A stretch of 13,482 nucleotides of DNA from UCB3 sp964415605 (lineage in GTDB: Bacteria > Chloroflexota > Anaerolineae > Epilineales > Epilineaceae): NCBI GenBank assembly GCA_964415605.1, contig CAYQBA010000130.1:1-13482 (forward strand), read 5' to 3'. This document shows, piece after piece, positions 1-7,295 of this stretch; position 1 is the first letter of the stretch; each line of letters starts with the position of its first letter. The position numbers were made by a program, and so were the translations under genes. The notes below the pieces were generated by a model. It was not told the DNA's origin, ran no database searches, and was given only the letters and a program-made list of their open reading frames with translations.

Positions 1-4
1 TCGG

Positions 5-916
5 TCATGGCCGCTTCCTCCCTGGGCCGGGCTTGCGGCCCGGCTTGCGCGCCGCCGCTCCCGCCGGGCGGCGCGGCGGGGCCGTCGTGCGCGGCTTCTT
101 GCGGCCCGGCTTGGTCTTGGGCGCCTTCGGCCGGGCCCACCCGGGCTTGTAGCGCGGGCCGTCGGCGCGCCGGCCGCGGGCCCGCGCCAGGTCGGCCGCC
201 GCGCCGGGATCTCCCCGCAGCGCGGCCACCTCGGCCGGCGTCAGCTCGCGCCACGTGCCCGACTTGAGGTCGCCGAGCGTGATCGGGCCGAGCCGGATGC
301 GGATCAGGCGGTGCACCTTGTGGTGGAACGCCTCCGCCATCCGCCGGATCTGCCGGTTCTTGCCCTCGCGCAGGACCACCCGCAGCCACGTGCCGGCGCC
401 GGTGGTGGACTCGATCCGCACCTCGGCCGGCGCGGTGCGCTCGTCGTCGATCCACATCCCCTCGCGCCACAGCCGCAGCGCCTCCTCGGTCGGGGTGCCC
501 GAGATCTTGACGCGGTACTCCTTGGGGTGCTGGAAGCTGGGGTGCGAGAGCCGGTGCGCCAGCTCGCCGTCATCCGTCATGAGCACGAGGCCCTCGCTGC
601 CGCCGTCCAGCCGCCCGACGGGGAACAGCCGCACGTCGCGCGGCACGAGGTCCATCACCGTCGGCCGGCCTTCGGGGTCCGACGCCGTCGTCAGCACGTC
701 GCGCGGCTTGTGGAGCACCAGGTAGCGGTGCCGCGTGGGGCGGACCACCACGCGCTCGCCGTCCAGCCGGATGTCGTCGGTGGTCGGGTCCACCTGCGTG
801 CCCGGCTCGACGACCACGCCGCCGTTGATGGTCACCCGCCCGGCGCGCACCAGGGCATCCGCGCCGCGCCGCGAGGCGATGCCGACCTGCGCCAGCAGCT
901 TGTTCAATCGCTCCAT
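5..916 (-). CDS. rluB: RsuA/RluB-family rRNA pseudouridine synthase
   Basis: The 303-residue product isomerises a specific uridine of ribosomal RNA to pseudouridine; RluB of E. coli acts on 23S rRNA and RsuA on 16S. An S4 RNA-binding domain covers about residues 1-60 (starting MERLNKLLAQVGIASRR). The catalytic domain follows, with the family motif GRLDGGSEGL, whose Asp104 is the expected catalytic residue, and EGKNRQIRRM at 184-193. Residues about 245-303 are a disordered, very basic Lys/Arg/Pro/Gly tail, probably an extra RNA contact. The reading frame stays open far upstream, but homology starts at the Met at 916. A second Met four codons earlier (928) is possible but overlaps a candidate -10 box. 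There is no good ribosome binding site. The gene is divergent from menH across 78 bp. The exact RNA target cannot be read from sequence, so rluB is the most likely symbol and not a certain one. Confidence 0.93.
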   Translation of the reverse strand: MERLNKLLAQVGIASRRGADALVRAGRVTINGGVVVEPGTQVDPTTDDIRLDGERVVVRPTRHRYLVLHKPRDVLTTASDPEGRPTVMDLVPRDVRLFPVGRLDGGSEGLVLMTDDGELAHRLSHPSFQHPKEYRVKISGTPTEEALRLWREGMWIDDERTAPAEVRIESTTGAGTWLRVVLREGKNRQIRRMAEAFHHKVHRLIRIRLGPITLGDLKSGTWRELTPAEVAALRGDPGAAADLARARGRRADGPRYKPGWARPKAPKTKPGRKKPRTTAPPRRPAGAAARKPGRKPGPGRKRP

Positions 917-923
917 GGCCTGA

Positions 924-952
924 ATCATGCGCGGCGGGTGCGGGCGGGTCAA
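924..952 (-). promoter_or_regulatory. Candidate promoter for the pseudouridine synthase gene
   Basis: On the minus strand TTGACC (952-947; five of six matches to the -35 consensus) lies 17 bp before CATGAT (929-924; four of six matches to TATAAT). The predicted transcription start is about position 917, almost exactly at the ATG at 916, so the message would be leaderless. This fits the absence of a Shine-Dalgarno sequence. Assignment is by eye from consensus and spacing only. Confidence 0.4.
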
Positions 953-978
953 GCCCGCGACCGGCGATCCCGCCCCGC

Positions 979-984
979 TATCAT
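979..984 (+). promoter_or_regulatory. Candidate -10 box for the menHBA operon
   Basis: TATCAT matches TATAAT at five of six positions and ends 10 nt before the menH ATG. No convincing -35 hexamer is seen at 16-18 bp. If used, the leader would be only a few nucleotides, in line with the lack of a ribosome binding site before menH. Confidence 0.3.
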
Positions 985-994
985 TCGCCGCGCC

Positions 995-1804
995 ATGCGC
1001 CTGCACCTCCGCCGCCTCGTCCGTGGCCGCCCGGGCGCCGTGCCGCTCGTCCTGGTGCACGGCTTCACCGGCGACACGACGACGTGGGCGCCCCTGCAAC
1101 CCCACCTCGACCCCGACCGCCCGGCCTACGCCCTCGACCTCGTGGGCCACGGCCAGTCGCCCGCGCCGGACGACCCATCCGCCTACACGCTGCCGGCGAC
1201 CGTCGCCGCCATCGTCGCCACCCTCGACGCGGCCGGGATCGCCCGCGCGCACTGGCTCGGCTACTCGCTGGGCGGCCGGGTCGCCCTGCGGCTGGCGCTG
1301 GACCATCCCGGCCGCGTCGCGTCGCTCGCGCTCGTCGGCGCGTCGCCCGGCATCCCCGACCCCATTGCCCGCGCCGAGCGGGTGGCGGCGGACCACGCCC
1401 TGGCCGACTTCGTCGAGACCGCCGGCCTGGCCGCGTTCGTCGAGCGCTGGATGGCCAACCCCCTCTTCGCCACCCAGAGCCGCCTCGGCCCCGCCTTCCT
1501 TGCCGCCGCCCGCGCCCAGCGCCTGCGCAACCGGCCGCGCGCCCTGGCACACACGCTGCGCGGCATGGGCACCGGATCCATGGCGCCGCTGACCGACCGC
1601 CTCGGCGCCGTCCGGGCGCCAGCCCTCGTCGTCGCCGGGGAGTTGGACCCCAAGTTCCGCGCCATCGCCGCTGCCATGGCCGCACGCCTGCCCGACGCCG
1701 AGGTCGCCATCATCCCCGGCGCCGGCCACGCCGTCCACGCCGAGGCCCCGGCCGCCCTGGCCGCCCGGCTCCGGGCGTTTCTGCAACGCGTGGACCCGAT
1801 GTAG
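995..1804 (+). CDS. menH: MenH: SHCHC synthase (alpha/beta hydrolase)
   Basis: The 269-residue protein is a close match to MenH, 2-succinyl-6-hydroxy-2,4-cyclohexadiene-1-carboxylate synthase. MenH eliminates pyruvate from SEPHCHC in the classical menaquinone pathway, in the cytoplasm. Visible family marks are VHGFTGD near residue 21 (oxyanion region), the nucleophile elbow GYSLGGR with Ser91, the MenH-type segments LVGASPGI, RWMANPLFATQS and LRGMGTGSM (188-196), Asp218 in GELDPKF and His245 in GAGHAVH. Together these give the full Ser-Asp-His triad. Length is normal for MenH. The ATG at 995 is chosen because the MenH-like N-terminus begins there, although the frame is open upstream. It is the first gene of menH-menB-menA, with 54 nt to menB. 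A generic alpha/beta hydrolase is the alternative, made unlikely by the LRGMGTG and KF motifs and the neighbours. Confidence 0.93.
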   Translation: MRLHLRRLVRGRPGAVPLVLVHGFTGDTTTWAPLQPHLDPDRPAYALDLVGHGQSPAPDDPSAYTLPATVAAIVATLDAAGIARAHWLGYSLGGRVALRLALDHPGRVASLALVGASPGIPDPIARAERVAADHALADFVETAGLAAFVERWMANPLFATQSRLGPAFLAAARAQRLRNRPRALAHTLRGMGTGSMAPLTDRLGAVRAPALVVAGELDPKFRAIAAAMAARLPDAEVAIIPGAGHAVHAEAPAALAARLRAFLQRVDPM

Positions 1805-1846
1805 AATCCCGGCGGCCCCGCGCCGACCACCCCATCCGCCGCACCG

Positions 1847-1853
1847 GGAGGAG
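1847..1853 (+). promoter_or_regulatory. Strong ribosome binding site of menB
   Basis: GGAGGAG lies 5 nt before the ATG at 1859 and fixes the menB start. It is one of the few strong Shine-Dalgarno sequences in this window, in contrast to menH, which has none. Confidence 0.8.
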
Positions 1854-1858
1854 CCCCC

Positions 1859-2673
1859 ATGACCGTCGCCTGGCAGACGGTGAAGACGTACGACGACATC
1901 CTGTTCGAGCAGGCCGACGGCATCGCCAAGGTGACGATCAACCGCCCCGAGGTGCGCAACGCCTTCCGGCCGCAGACGATCTTCGAGCTCATCGACGCCT
2001 TCGACGCCATCCGCAACGACCCCGGCATCGGCGTGGCCATCCTGACCGGCGCCGGCACCGAGGCGTTCTGCGCCGGCGGCGACCAGCGCGTGCGCGGCAA
2101 GGCGGGCTATGTCGATCCTTCGGGCGTGCCGCGGCTGAACGTGCTGGATCTGCAGATGCAGATCCGGCGCCTCCCCAAGCCCGTGGTCGCCATGGTGGCG
2201 GGGTACGCCATCGGCGGCGGGCACGTGCTGCACGTGGTGTGCGACCTCACCATCGCCGCCGACAACGCGCGGTTCGGCCAGACCGGCCCCCGCGTCGGGA
2301 GCTTCGACGGCGGGTTCGGGTCGGCCTACCTGGCCGCCATCGTCGGGCAGAAGAAGGCCCGCGAGATCTGGTTCCTGTGCCGCCAGTACGACGCGCGGCA
2401 GGCGCTGGACATGGGCCTGGTCAACGCCGTGGTGCCGCTGGCCGAGCTCGAGGCCACGACCGTGCAGTGGTGCCGCGAGATGCTCGATCTCAGCCCGCTG
2501 GCGCTCCGGCTGCTCAAGGCGTCGTTCAACGCGTCGCTCGACGGGCAGGCCGGGATCCAGCAGCTGGCGGGCGACGCGACGCTGCTGTACTACATGACCG
2601 AGGAGGGCACCGAGGGCAAGACGGCCTTCCTCGAGAAGCGCCGGCCGGACTTCGGCAAGTTCACGCGGTACCC

Positions 2674-2677
<4 letters not shown>
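1859..2677 (+). CDS. menB: MenB: 1,4-dihydroxy-2-naphthoyl-CoA synthase, type I
   Basis: The 272-residue crotonase-fold enzyme closes the second ring of menaquinone by an intramolecular Claisen (Dieckmann-type) condensation of o-succinylbenzoyl-CoA. The sequence shows the crotonase oxyanion-hole segments AFCAGGDQ (69-75) and GYAIGGGHVL (115-124). It also has the MenB signature QTGPRVGSFDGG (141-152), with the Ser148/Asp150 pair, and the typical C-terminus AFLEKRRPDFGKFTRYP. Position 143 is Gly. In the E. coli-like type I enzymes this Gly makes room for a bicarbonate cofactor, whereas type II enzymes such as that of Mycobacterium carry Asp there. This MenB is therefore predicted to be bicarbonate-dependent. 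The start is supported by GGAGGAG 5 nt upstream. Its TGA stop overlaps the menA GTG start, suggesting translational coupling. Confidence 0.96.
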
Positions 2678-3629
<952 letters not shown>

Positions 3630-3642
<13 letters not shown>

Positions 3643-3664
3643 GGATCCTGCAATCCCCCCGCCC
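3630..3664. terminator. Hairpin between convergent menA and pump permease, likely bidirectional terminator
   Basis: A perfect 10-bp inverted repeat, GGGCGGGGGG (3630-3639) and CCCCCCGCCC (3655-3664), encloses a 15-nt loop. The loop contains the menA TAA stop and the palindrome AGGATCCT. The permease stop codon at 3667-3669 lies just beyond the other arm. There is no T-tract on either side, so it is not a textbook intrinsic terminator. The position between two convergent genes only 24 bp apart argues that it ends or shields both transcripts. Confidence 0.6.
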
Positions 3665-3666
3665 TC

Positions 3667-4935
3667 CTACTCGTACCGCAGCGCCTCGATCGGCTTGAGG
3701 CTGGCCGCACGGCCGGCCGGGTACATGCCGGACAGGAGCCCGACGAGCAGCGCGAACAAGGCCGCCACCGCCACCGACCACGCCGAGACCGTCGTCGTGA
3801 TCACCCCGCTGTAGTTGATCACCCACGCCACGCACACCCCCAGCAGGATCCCGGCGAGCCCGCCGATCACGCTGAGCACCACCGACTCCAGCAGGAACTG
3901 CGTCAGGATGTCGGAGCGCCGCGCGCCCACCGCCTTGCGGATCCCGATCTCGCGCGTGCGCTCGGTGACCGACACCAGCATGATGTTCATGATGCCGATG
4001 CCCCCGACCACCAGCGAGATCACCGCGATGAAGCCCAGGAAGAGCGTGAGCGTCTGGCTGACGCTGCTGACGGTCTCGAGCAAGTCCTCCTGCGTGACCA
4101 CCGAGAAGTCCGCGTCCTCGTCGGGTTCCAGCTTGTGCCGGTAGCGCAAGAGCGCGTCGATGCTGTCGGCGACGTCCGACGACTCGCCCTCGACCGTCGC
4201 GACGGTGATGCTCGATACCACCAGCGCCCCTTGCGCGTTGCGCCCGTTGGCGATCTTGGTCTGCGCCGTGGTGATCGGCACCAGCACCGCGTTGTCGTTG
4301 TCGCCCAGGATCGACGAGCTGCCCTGCGCCTCGAGCACCCCGACGACGGTCAGCTGCACCAGCCGGTTGTCCGCACCCGCCACCGTCACCTTGATCCGCC
4401 GCCCGAGCGGATCCAGGCCGCTGAAGAGGTCCGCGGCCACGTCGGCGCCGATGACGGCCACGTTCGTCTGGCCGATCACGTCCTTCTGCTCGATGAACCG
4501 GCCGCGCGCCACCTCGACGAGCTGCGCCGAGGGGTAGCTGGTGGTGATGCCGCGGACCTGGACGTTGGCGTTGGCGTCGCCGAAGATGACCTGCGTGCGG
4601 CGGCTGAACTCCGGCGCCACGGCCACGACGTCCTGCACCTTGTCCGGGTCGGCGATGGCGGCCGCGTCGGCCATCGTCAGCGACGTGGCGCTGCCACCCC
4701 CGCCGCGCACGCCGCCGGGCCCGCCGAGCATCCCGGGCGACACGAACAGGAGGTTGGTGCCGGAGCTGCTGAGGCGCTCGGTGATCTGGCTGGTCGCGCC
4801 CTGGCCGATCGACACCAGGGCGATCACGGTCCCGACGCCGATGACGACGCCGAGCATGGTCAGGCCGGAGCGGACCTTGTTGGCCGTGATGCCGCTCCAT
4901 GCCAGCTGCAGGTTCTCGATCAGCGCCAGGTTCAT
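3667..4935 (-). CDS. MacB-like ABC transporter permease (FtsX family)
   Basis: This 422-residue permease belongs to the type VII (MacB/FtsX) ABC family, which uses ATP hydrolysis to drive mechanical export at the cell surface instead of classical transport through the membrane. There is an N-terminal helix at about 23-43 and then a large extracytoplasmic MacB_PCD domain (about 50-255), which holds a Gly-rich loop (70-82). The FtsX domain has three more helices (about 296-318, 345-370 and 385-405). The motif TERTREIGIRKAVGARR (324-340) and the C-terminal PAGRAASLKPIEALRYE are hallmarks of the family. The ATG at 4935 has GGAGG 6 nt upstream and overlaps the ATPase stop as ATGA, so the two are translationally coupled. 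It is the last gene of the adaptor-ATPase-permease operon. The substrate cannot be inferred; peptides, lipoproteins or drugs are all known for relatives. Confidence 0.93.
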   Translation of the reverse strand: MNLALIENLQLAWSGITANKVRSGLTMLGVVIGVGTVIALVSIGQGATSQITERLSSSGTNLLFVSPGMLGGPGGVRGGGGSATSLTMADAAAIADPDKVQDVVAVAPEFSRRTQVIFGDANANVQVRGITTSYPSAQLVEVARGRFIEQKDVIGQTNVAVIGADVAADLFSGLDPLGRRIKVTVAGADNRLVQLTVVGVLEAQGSSSILGDNDNAVLVPITTAQTKIANGRNAQGALVVSSITVATVEGESSDVADSIDALLRYRHKLEPDEDADFSVVTQEDLLETVSSVSQTLTLFLGFIAVISLVVGGIGIMNIMLVSVTERTREIGIRKAVGARRSDILTQFLLESVVLSVIGGLAGILLGVCVAWVINYSGVITTTVSAWSVAVAALFALLVGLLSGMYPAGRAASLKPIEALRYE

Positions 4936-5624
4936 CGGTTGCCTCCGCTGACGATGCGCCCGTCGCGCAGCCGGACGATCCGGTCGGCGCGGGCGGCGAT
5001 GTCCTCTTCGTGCGTGACCATGATGATGGTGAGGTTGCGCTCTTCGCGCAGCCCGACGAGGATGTCCATGATCTCGGCCCCCGAGCGCGAGTCGAGGTTG
5101 CCCGTCGGCTCGTCGGCCAGGAGGATGCTCGGCGCGTTGATCAGGGCGCGCGCGATGGCCACGCGCTGGCACTGACCGCCCGACAGCTCGTTCGGCTTGT
5201 GGTTCATCCGATCGGGGAGGCCCACCCGGGTCAACATCTCGCGTGCACGCCGCTCGCGCTCGGCCGCCGGCGGGCGCCGGCCGTCGCGGGCGTACTGCAT
5301 GGGCAGCATGACCTGGCGGTAGGCCGGTGTGCGGGCGATGAGGTTGAACGACTGGTAGACAAACCCGATGCGGCGGTTGCGCAGGTCGGCCAACGCGCTG
5401 TCGCCCATCTCCGTGACCTCCACGCCGTCGAGCTTGTACGAGCCGGAGGTCGGCACATCCAGGCAGCCGATGACGTTCATGAGCGACGACTTCCCGCAGC
5501 CCGACGGGCCCATGATGGCCACCCACTCGCCGCGCTCGATGCCCAGCGACACCCCGTCGAGGGCGCGGACCGCGTACTCGCCCAGACGGTATACCAGCGT
5601 GATATCGGTGAGCTCGATCATCAT
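4932..5624 (-). CDS. MacB/LolD-type ABC transporter ATPase
   Basis: The 230-residue nucleotide-binding subunit powers the adjacent permease from the cytoplasmic side. All motifs are intact: Walker A GPSGCGKS (39-46), Q-loop Gln91 in YQSFNLI, signature LSGGQ (147-151), Walker B ILLADE with Glu172, D-loop GNLDSRSG (175-182) and H-loop His205 in MVTHE. The Q-loop and D-loop wording is typical of the MacB/LolD/FtsE subclass. Two Met codons stand side by side (5624 and 5621). The first is preferred because GGAG lies 9 nt before it. The gene follows the adaptor after 68 nt that hold a short hairpin and overlaps the permease by 4 nt. The alternative is a LolD-like lipoprotein releaser, but the adaptor gene upstream favours a MacAB-like exporter. 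Confidence 0.95.
   Translation of the reverse strand: MMIELTDITLVYRLGEYAVRALDGVSLGIERGEWVAIMGPSGCGKSSLMNVIGCLDVPTSGSYKLDGVEVTEMGDSALADLRNRRIGFVYQSFNLIARTPAYRQVMLPMQYARDGRRPPAAERERRAREMLTRVGLPDRMNHKPNELSGGQCQRVAIARALINAPSILLADEPTGNLDSRSGAEIMDILVGLREERNLTIIMVTHEEDIAARADRIVRLRDGRIVSGGNR
4942..4946 (-). promoter_or_regulatory. Ribosome binding site of the permease inside the ATPase gene
   Basis: GGAGG on the minus strand, 6 nt before the ATG at 4935, lies within the last codons of the ATPase gene. It allows independent initiation in addition to coupling through the ATGA overlap. Confidence 0.75.
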
Positions 5625-5666
5625 GGCCTGTGTCTCCAGGCTGGCGTGCGGCGCGCCAACCGCGGG

Positions 5667-5687
5667 GATCTCGAGGTGCGCGAGATC
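5667..5687 (-). repeat. Inverted repeat in the adaptor-ATPase spacer
   Basis: GATCTCG (5667-5673) and CGAGATC (5681-5687) form a perfect 7-bp stem with a 7-nt loop in the 68-nt spacer of the pump operon. In mRNA it would form just after the adaptor stop codon (5693-5695). It could stabilise the upstream message or set the ratio of adaptor to ATPase. No T-tract follows, so a terminator is less likely. Confidence 0.4.
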
Positions 5688-5692
5688 GGCGC

Positions 5693-7006
5693 TCACCGCG
5701 GCGGCTCGCCCATCAGCGGACCGCCGAAACCGTTGCTCGACGTCCGCTCTCGCGCGGCCGGCACCACGACCACGTCGCCCTCGGCCAGGCCGGAAACGAT
5801 CTCGACCGACGTCTCGGTGATCGCACCGACGGTGACGTCGACCTGGCGGGTGGTGGCGGCGTCCCCGGCCTCGGCCACGTCGACGTACTGGCGGCCGTCC
5901 TCGGCCTGCAGCGCCTGGCGGGGGATGATCAAGACATCGGACCGCTGCAGCGCGATGATCGAGACGTCGGCGGTCATGCCGGGCCGCACGGCCACATCGG
6001 TGGGCTTGAGGGCGACGGTGACGGGGTAGAGCACGACGCCGGACGCCGTCTCGGCGACCGGGGCGATGCGCGTGACCTCGCCGTCGATCGGCGTGTCGGC
6101 GAAGGCGCTGACGGTGACGGTCGCCGGCTGGCCGACGACGATGGCGCCGATGTCGTTCTGGTCGAGGAGCACCTCGACCTCGAGGCTGGAGAGGTCGCCG
6201 AGCGTGAACGCCGCCGCGGCGGTGCCGGCCTGCTGGCCGACCTCGATGGCGGCGGCGATGATGGTCCCGGCCCGCGGGGCGGTCAGCGTCGCCTGCTCGA
6301 GCTTGAGCCGAGCCTGGGCCACCTGGACCTCGGCCGAGGCGAGCTGGGCGCGGGCTTGCTTGACCTTGTCCTGGGCAGCGGCGATCTCGGCGGCGCTCGC
6401 GCCGTCCAGCACGTCCTGGTATTGCAGCTCGGCCAGCCGCACCCCGTCCTCGGCGCCGAGCACCGCCGCCTCGGCGCTGTCGCACTCGACCTGCTCGCCA
6501 CGGCCCTTCTCGACCCGTCCGCACGTGGCGTCGCGCTGGGCCTGGACGCCCCAGCGGCTGTCCTTGGCCTTCTCGAGCTGGATCTTGGCGGTCTCGAGCT
6601 CGACGGCGCTCGGGCCATCCTCGAGATCCGCCAGGCTGCGACTGGCCGAGGCGAGGCCGATATTGGCGCTGTCGCGGCCGTTCTCGGCGGCGGCGAGCTG
6701 GAGCGCGAGATCCTGGGTGTCGAGCACGGCCAGCACCTGGCCGGCCTCGACGGCGTCGCCGAGCGCGGCGCGAACCTCGGCCACGCGGCCGACGGTGGCG
6801 AACGAGAGGGCCAGCTCGGTCGTGGGCGCGAGGCTACCGGTGGCCTCGACCGCGACCGTCAGCGTGTCGCGGCGGACGACAGCCGTCTCCTGCGCGGCCG
6901 TTTCGGTCTCGGTGCCGGCGTACCACGTCCACGCGTAGTAGCCGACGACCACGAGGGCGACGATGGCAGCGAGCCAGGCGATGGTCTTCTTCGGCATGGC
7001 GTTCAT
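5693..7006 (-). CDS. MacA/HlyD-like membrane fusion protein (efflux adaptor)
   Basis: The 437-residue adaptor presumably docks on the MacB-like permease. It has one N-terminal membrane helix (about 8-28) with the rest outside. The first half-lipoyl segment is at about 48-100 (ATVGRVAEVRAALGDAVEAGQVLAVLD). A long Ala/Glu/Gln-rich alpha-helical hairpin covers about 101-240, and the second half-lipoyl segment is LTAPRAGTIIA (241-251). A beta-barrel (about 275-350, with RPGMTADVSI) and a membrane-proximal domain (about 355-418) complete the usual order. The hairpin carries two cysteines, Cys162 and Cys175, separated by 12 residues near its turn, which could form a disulfide. The ATG at 7006 is used; a second Met (6997) three codons later is equally possible, and neither has a clear ribosome binding site. 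It is the first gene of the operon, transcribed from the divergent control region. Confidence 0.92.
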   Translation of the reverse strand: MNAMPKKTIAWLAAIVALVVVGYYAWTWYAGTETETAAQETAVVRRDTLTVAVEATGSLAPTTELALSFATVGRVAEVRAALGDAVEAGQVLAVLDTQDLALQLAAAENGRDSANIGLASASRSLADLEDGPSAVELETAKIQLEKAKDSRWGVQAQRDATCGRVEKGRGEQVECDSAEAAVLGAEDGVRLAELQYQDVLDGASAAEIAAAQDKVKQARAQLASAEVQVAQARLKLEQATLTAPRAGTIIAAAIEVGQQAGTAAAAFTLGDLSSLEVEVLLDQNDIGAIVVGQPATVTVSAFADTPIDGEVTRIAPVAETASGVVLYPVTVALKPTDVAVRPGMTADVSIIALQRSDVLIIPRQALQAEDGRQYVDVAEAGDAATTRQVDVTVGAITETSVEIVSGLAEGDVVVVPAARERTSSNGFGGPLMGEPPR

Positions 7007-7051
7007 CCCGGCGGCTAACGGGGCACGCGGTTCGATGCCCCACGCGTCGGG

Positions 7052-7057
7052 ATTATA
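7052..7057 (-). promoter_or_regulatory. Consensus -10 box of the pump operon
   Basis: On the minus strand the sequence reads TATAAT, a perfect -10 hexamer in very GC-rich surroundings, 46 bp upstream of the adaptor ATG at 7006. The predicted start is near 7045, giving a leader of about 40 nt. No good -35 box is found at 16-18 bp, so an activator may be needed. Confidence 0.55.
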
Positions 7058-7102
7058 GGCGGTGCTTGTGGAGGAAATGTGGGGAAGGCGTCATCGGTTG
7101 GG

Positions 7103-7131
7103 TTAATAAAACCGCGCGGTAAACGTATTGT
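7103..7131 (+). promoter_or_regulatory. Candidate promoter with embedded palindrome ACCGCGCGGT
   Basis: TTAATA (7103-7108) and TATTGT (7126-7131) have a 17-bp spacing and four of six matches each to the -35 and -10 consensus. The perfect 10-bp palindrome ACCGCGCGGT (7111-7120) fills the middle of the spacer, a classic place for a repressor site. It would give a leader of about 160 nt for the NHL gene. It also lies about 65 bp upstream of the predicted pump-operon start and might control both directions. Confidence 0.3.
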
Positions 7132-7192
7132 GATCAGTGGCAGGCCGGTTGTGACGCTGGCGCAACGGTCCGCATGCACACTGGAACCCGCC

Positions 7193-7213
7193 GCCGGCGC
7201 CGCATGCGCCGGC
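7193..7213 (+). repeat. Perfect 8-bp hairpin in the NHL gene upstream region
   Basis: GCCGGCGC (7193-7200) and GCGCCGGC (7206-7213) enclose the 5-nt loop CGCAT. If transcription starts at the distal promoter (7103-7131), it forms a very stable leader hairpin. With the proximal promoter it stays as DNA only. Confidence 0.4.
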
Positions 7214-7228
7214 TCGCCATCGGCCGCC

Positions 7229-7258
7229 TTGCACGCCGCGTGCATAGAGGCCTACCAT
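7229..7258 (+). promoter_or_regulatory. Candidate proximal NHL-gene promoter overlapping a 15-bp palindrome
   Basis: TGCACGC (7230-7236), one central base and GCGTGCA (7238-7244) form a perfect inverted repeat. It overlaps a weak -35-like TTGCAC (7229-7234), which is 18 bp from TACCAT (7253-7258; four of six matches). The predicted start near 7265 would leave a leader of about 30 nt ending in an AGAAAGG ribosome binding site (7281-7287), 8 nt before the ATG. The dyad may be an operator. Confidence 0.35.
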
Positions 7259-7295
7259 CCGTCGCGCGCCACGCGACCACAGAAAGGCTCGCACC

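Larger units (their letters stand above)
7007..7295. promoter_or_regulatory. Divergent control region between pump operon and NHL protein gene
   Basis: This 289-bp non-coding stretch is the largest in the window. Its part from about 7050 to 7135 is clearly more AT-rich than the surroundings. It holds a TATAAT facing the pump operon, candidate promoters facing the NHL gene and three perfect inverted repeats (7111-7120, 7193-7213 and 7230-7244). Open frames running into it are explained by high GC and show no protein-like content. Confidence 0.7.

Noticed and set aside
917..2233. Upstream extension of the pseudouridine synthase frame on the minus strand
   Set aside because: The extension is antisense to menH and menB and shows no domain. 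The S4 domain starts at the Met at 916.
1084..2673. Upstream extension of the menA frame across menH and menB
   Set aside because: The upstream part is low-complexity Arg/Pro/Gly shadow coding. MenA homology starts just after the GTG at 2674.
7077..7106. Nine-codon plus-strand ORF after GGAGG in the divergent region
   Set aside because: The spacing from GGAGG to the ATG is only 2 nt, it precedes the candidate NHL promoters, and nothing suggests a leader peptide.
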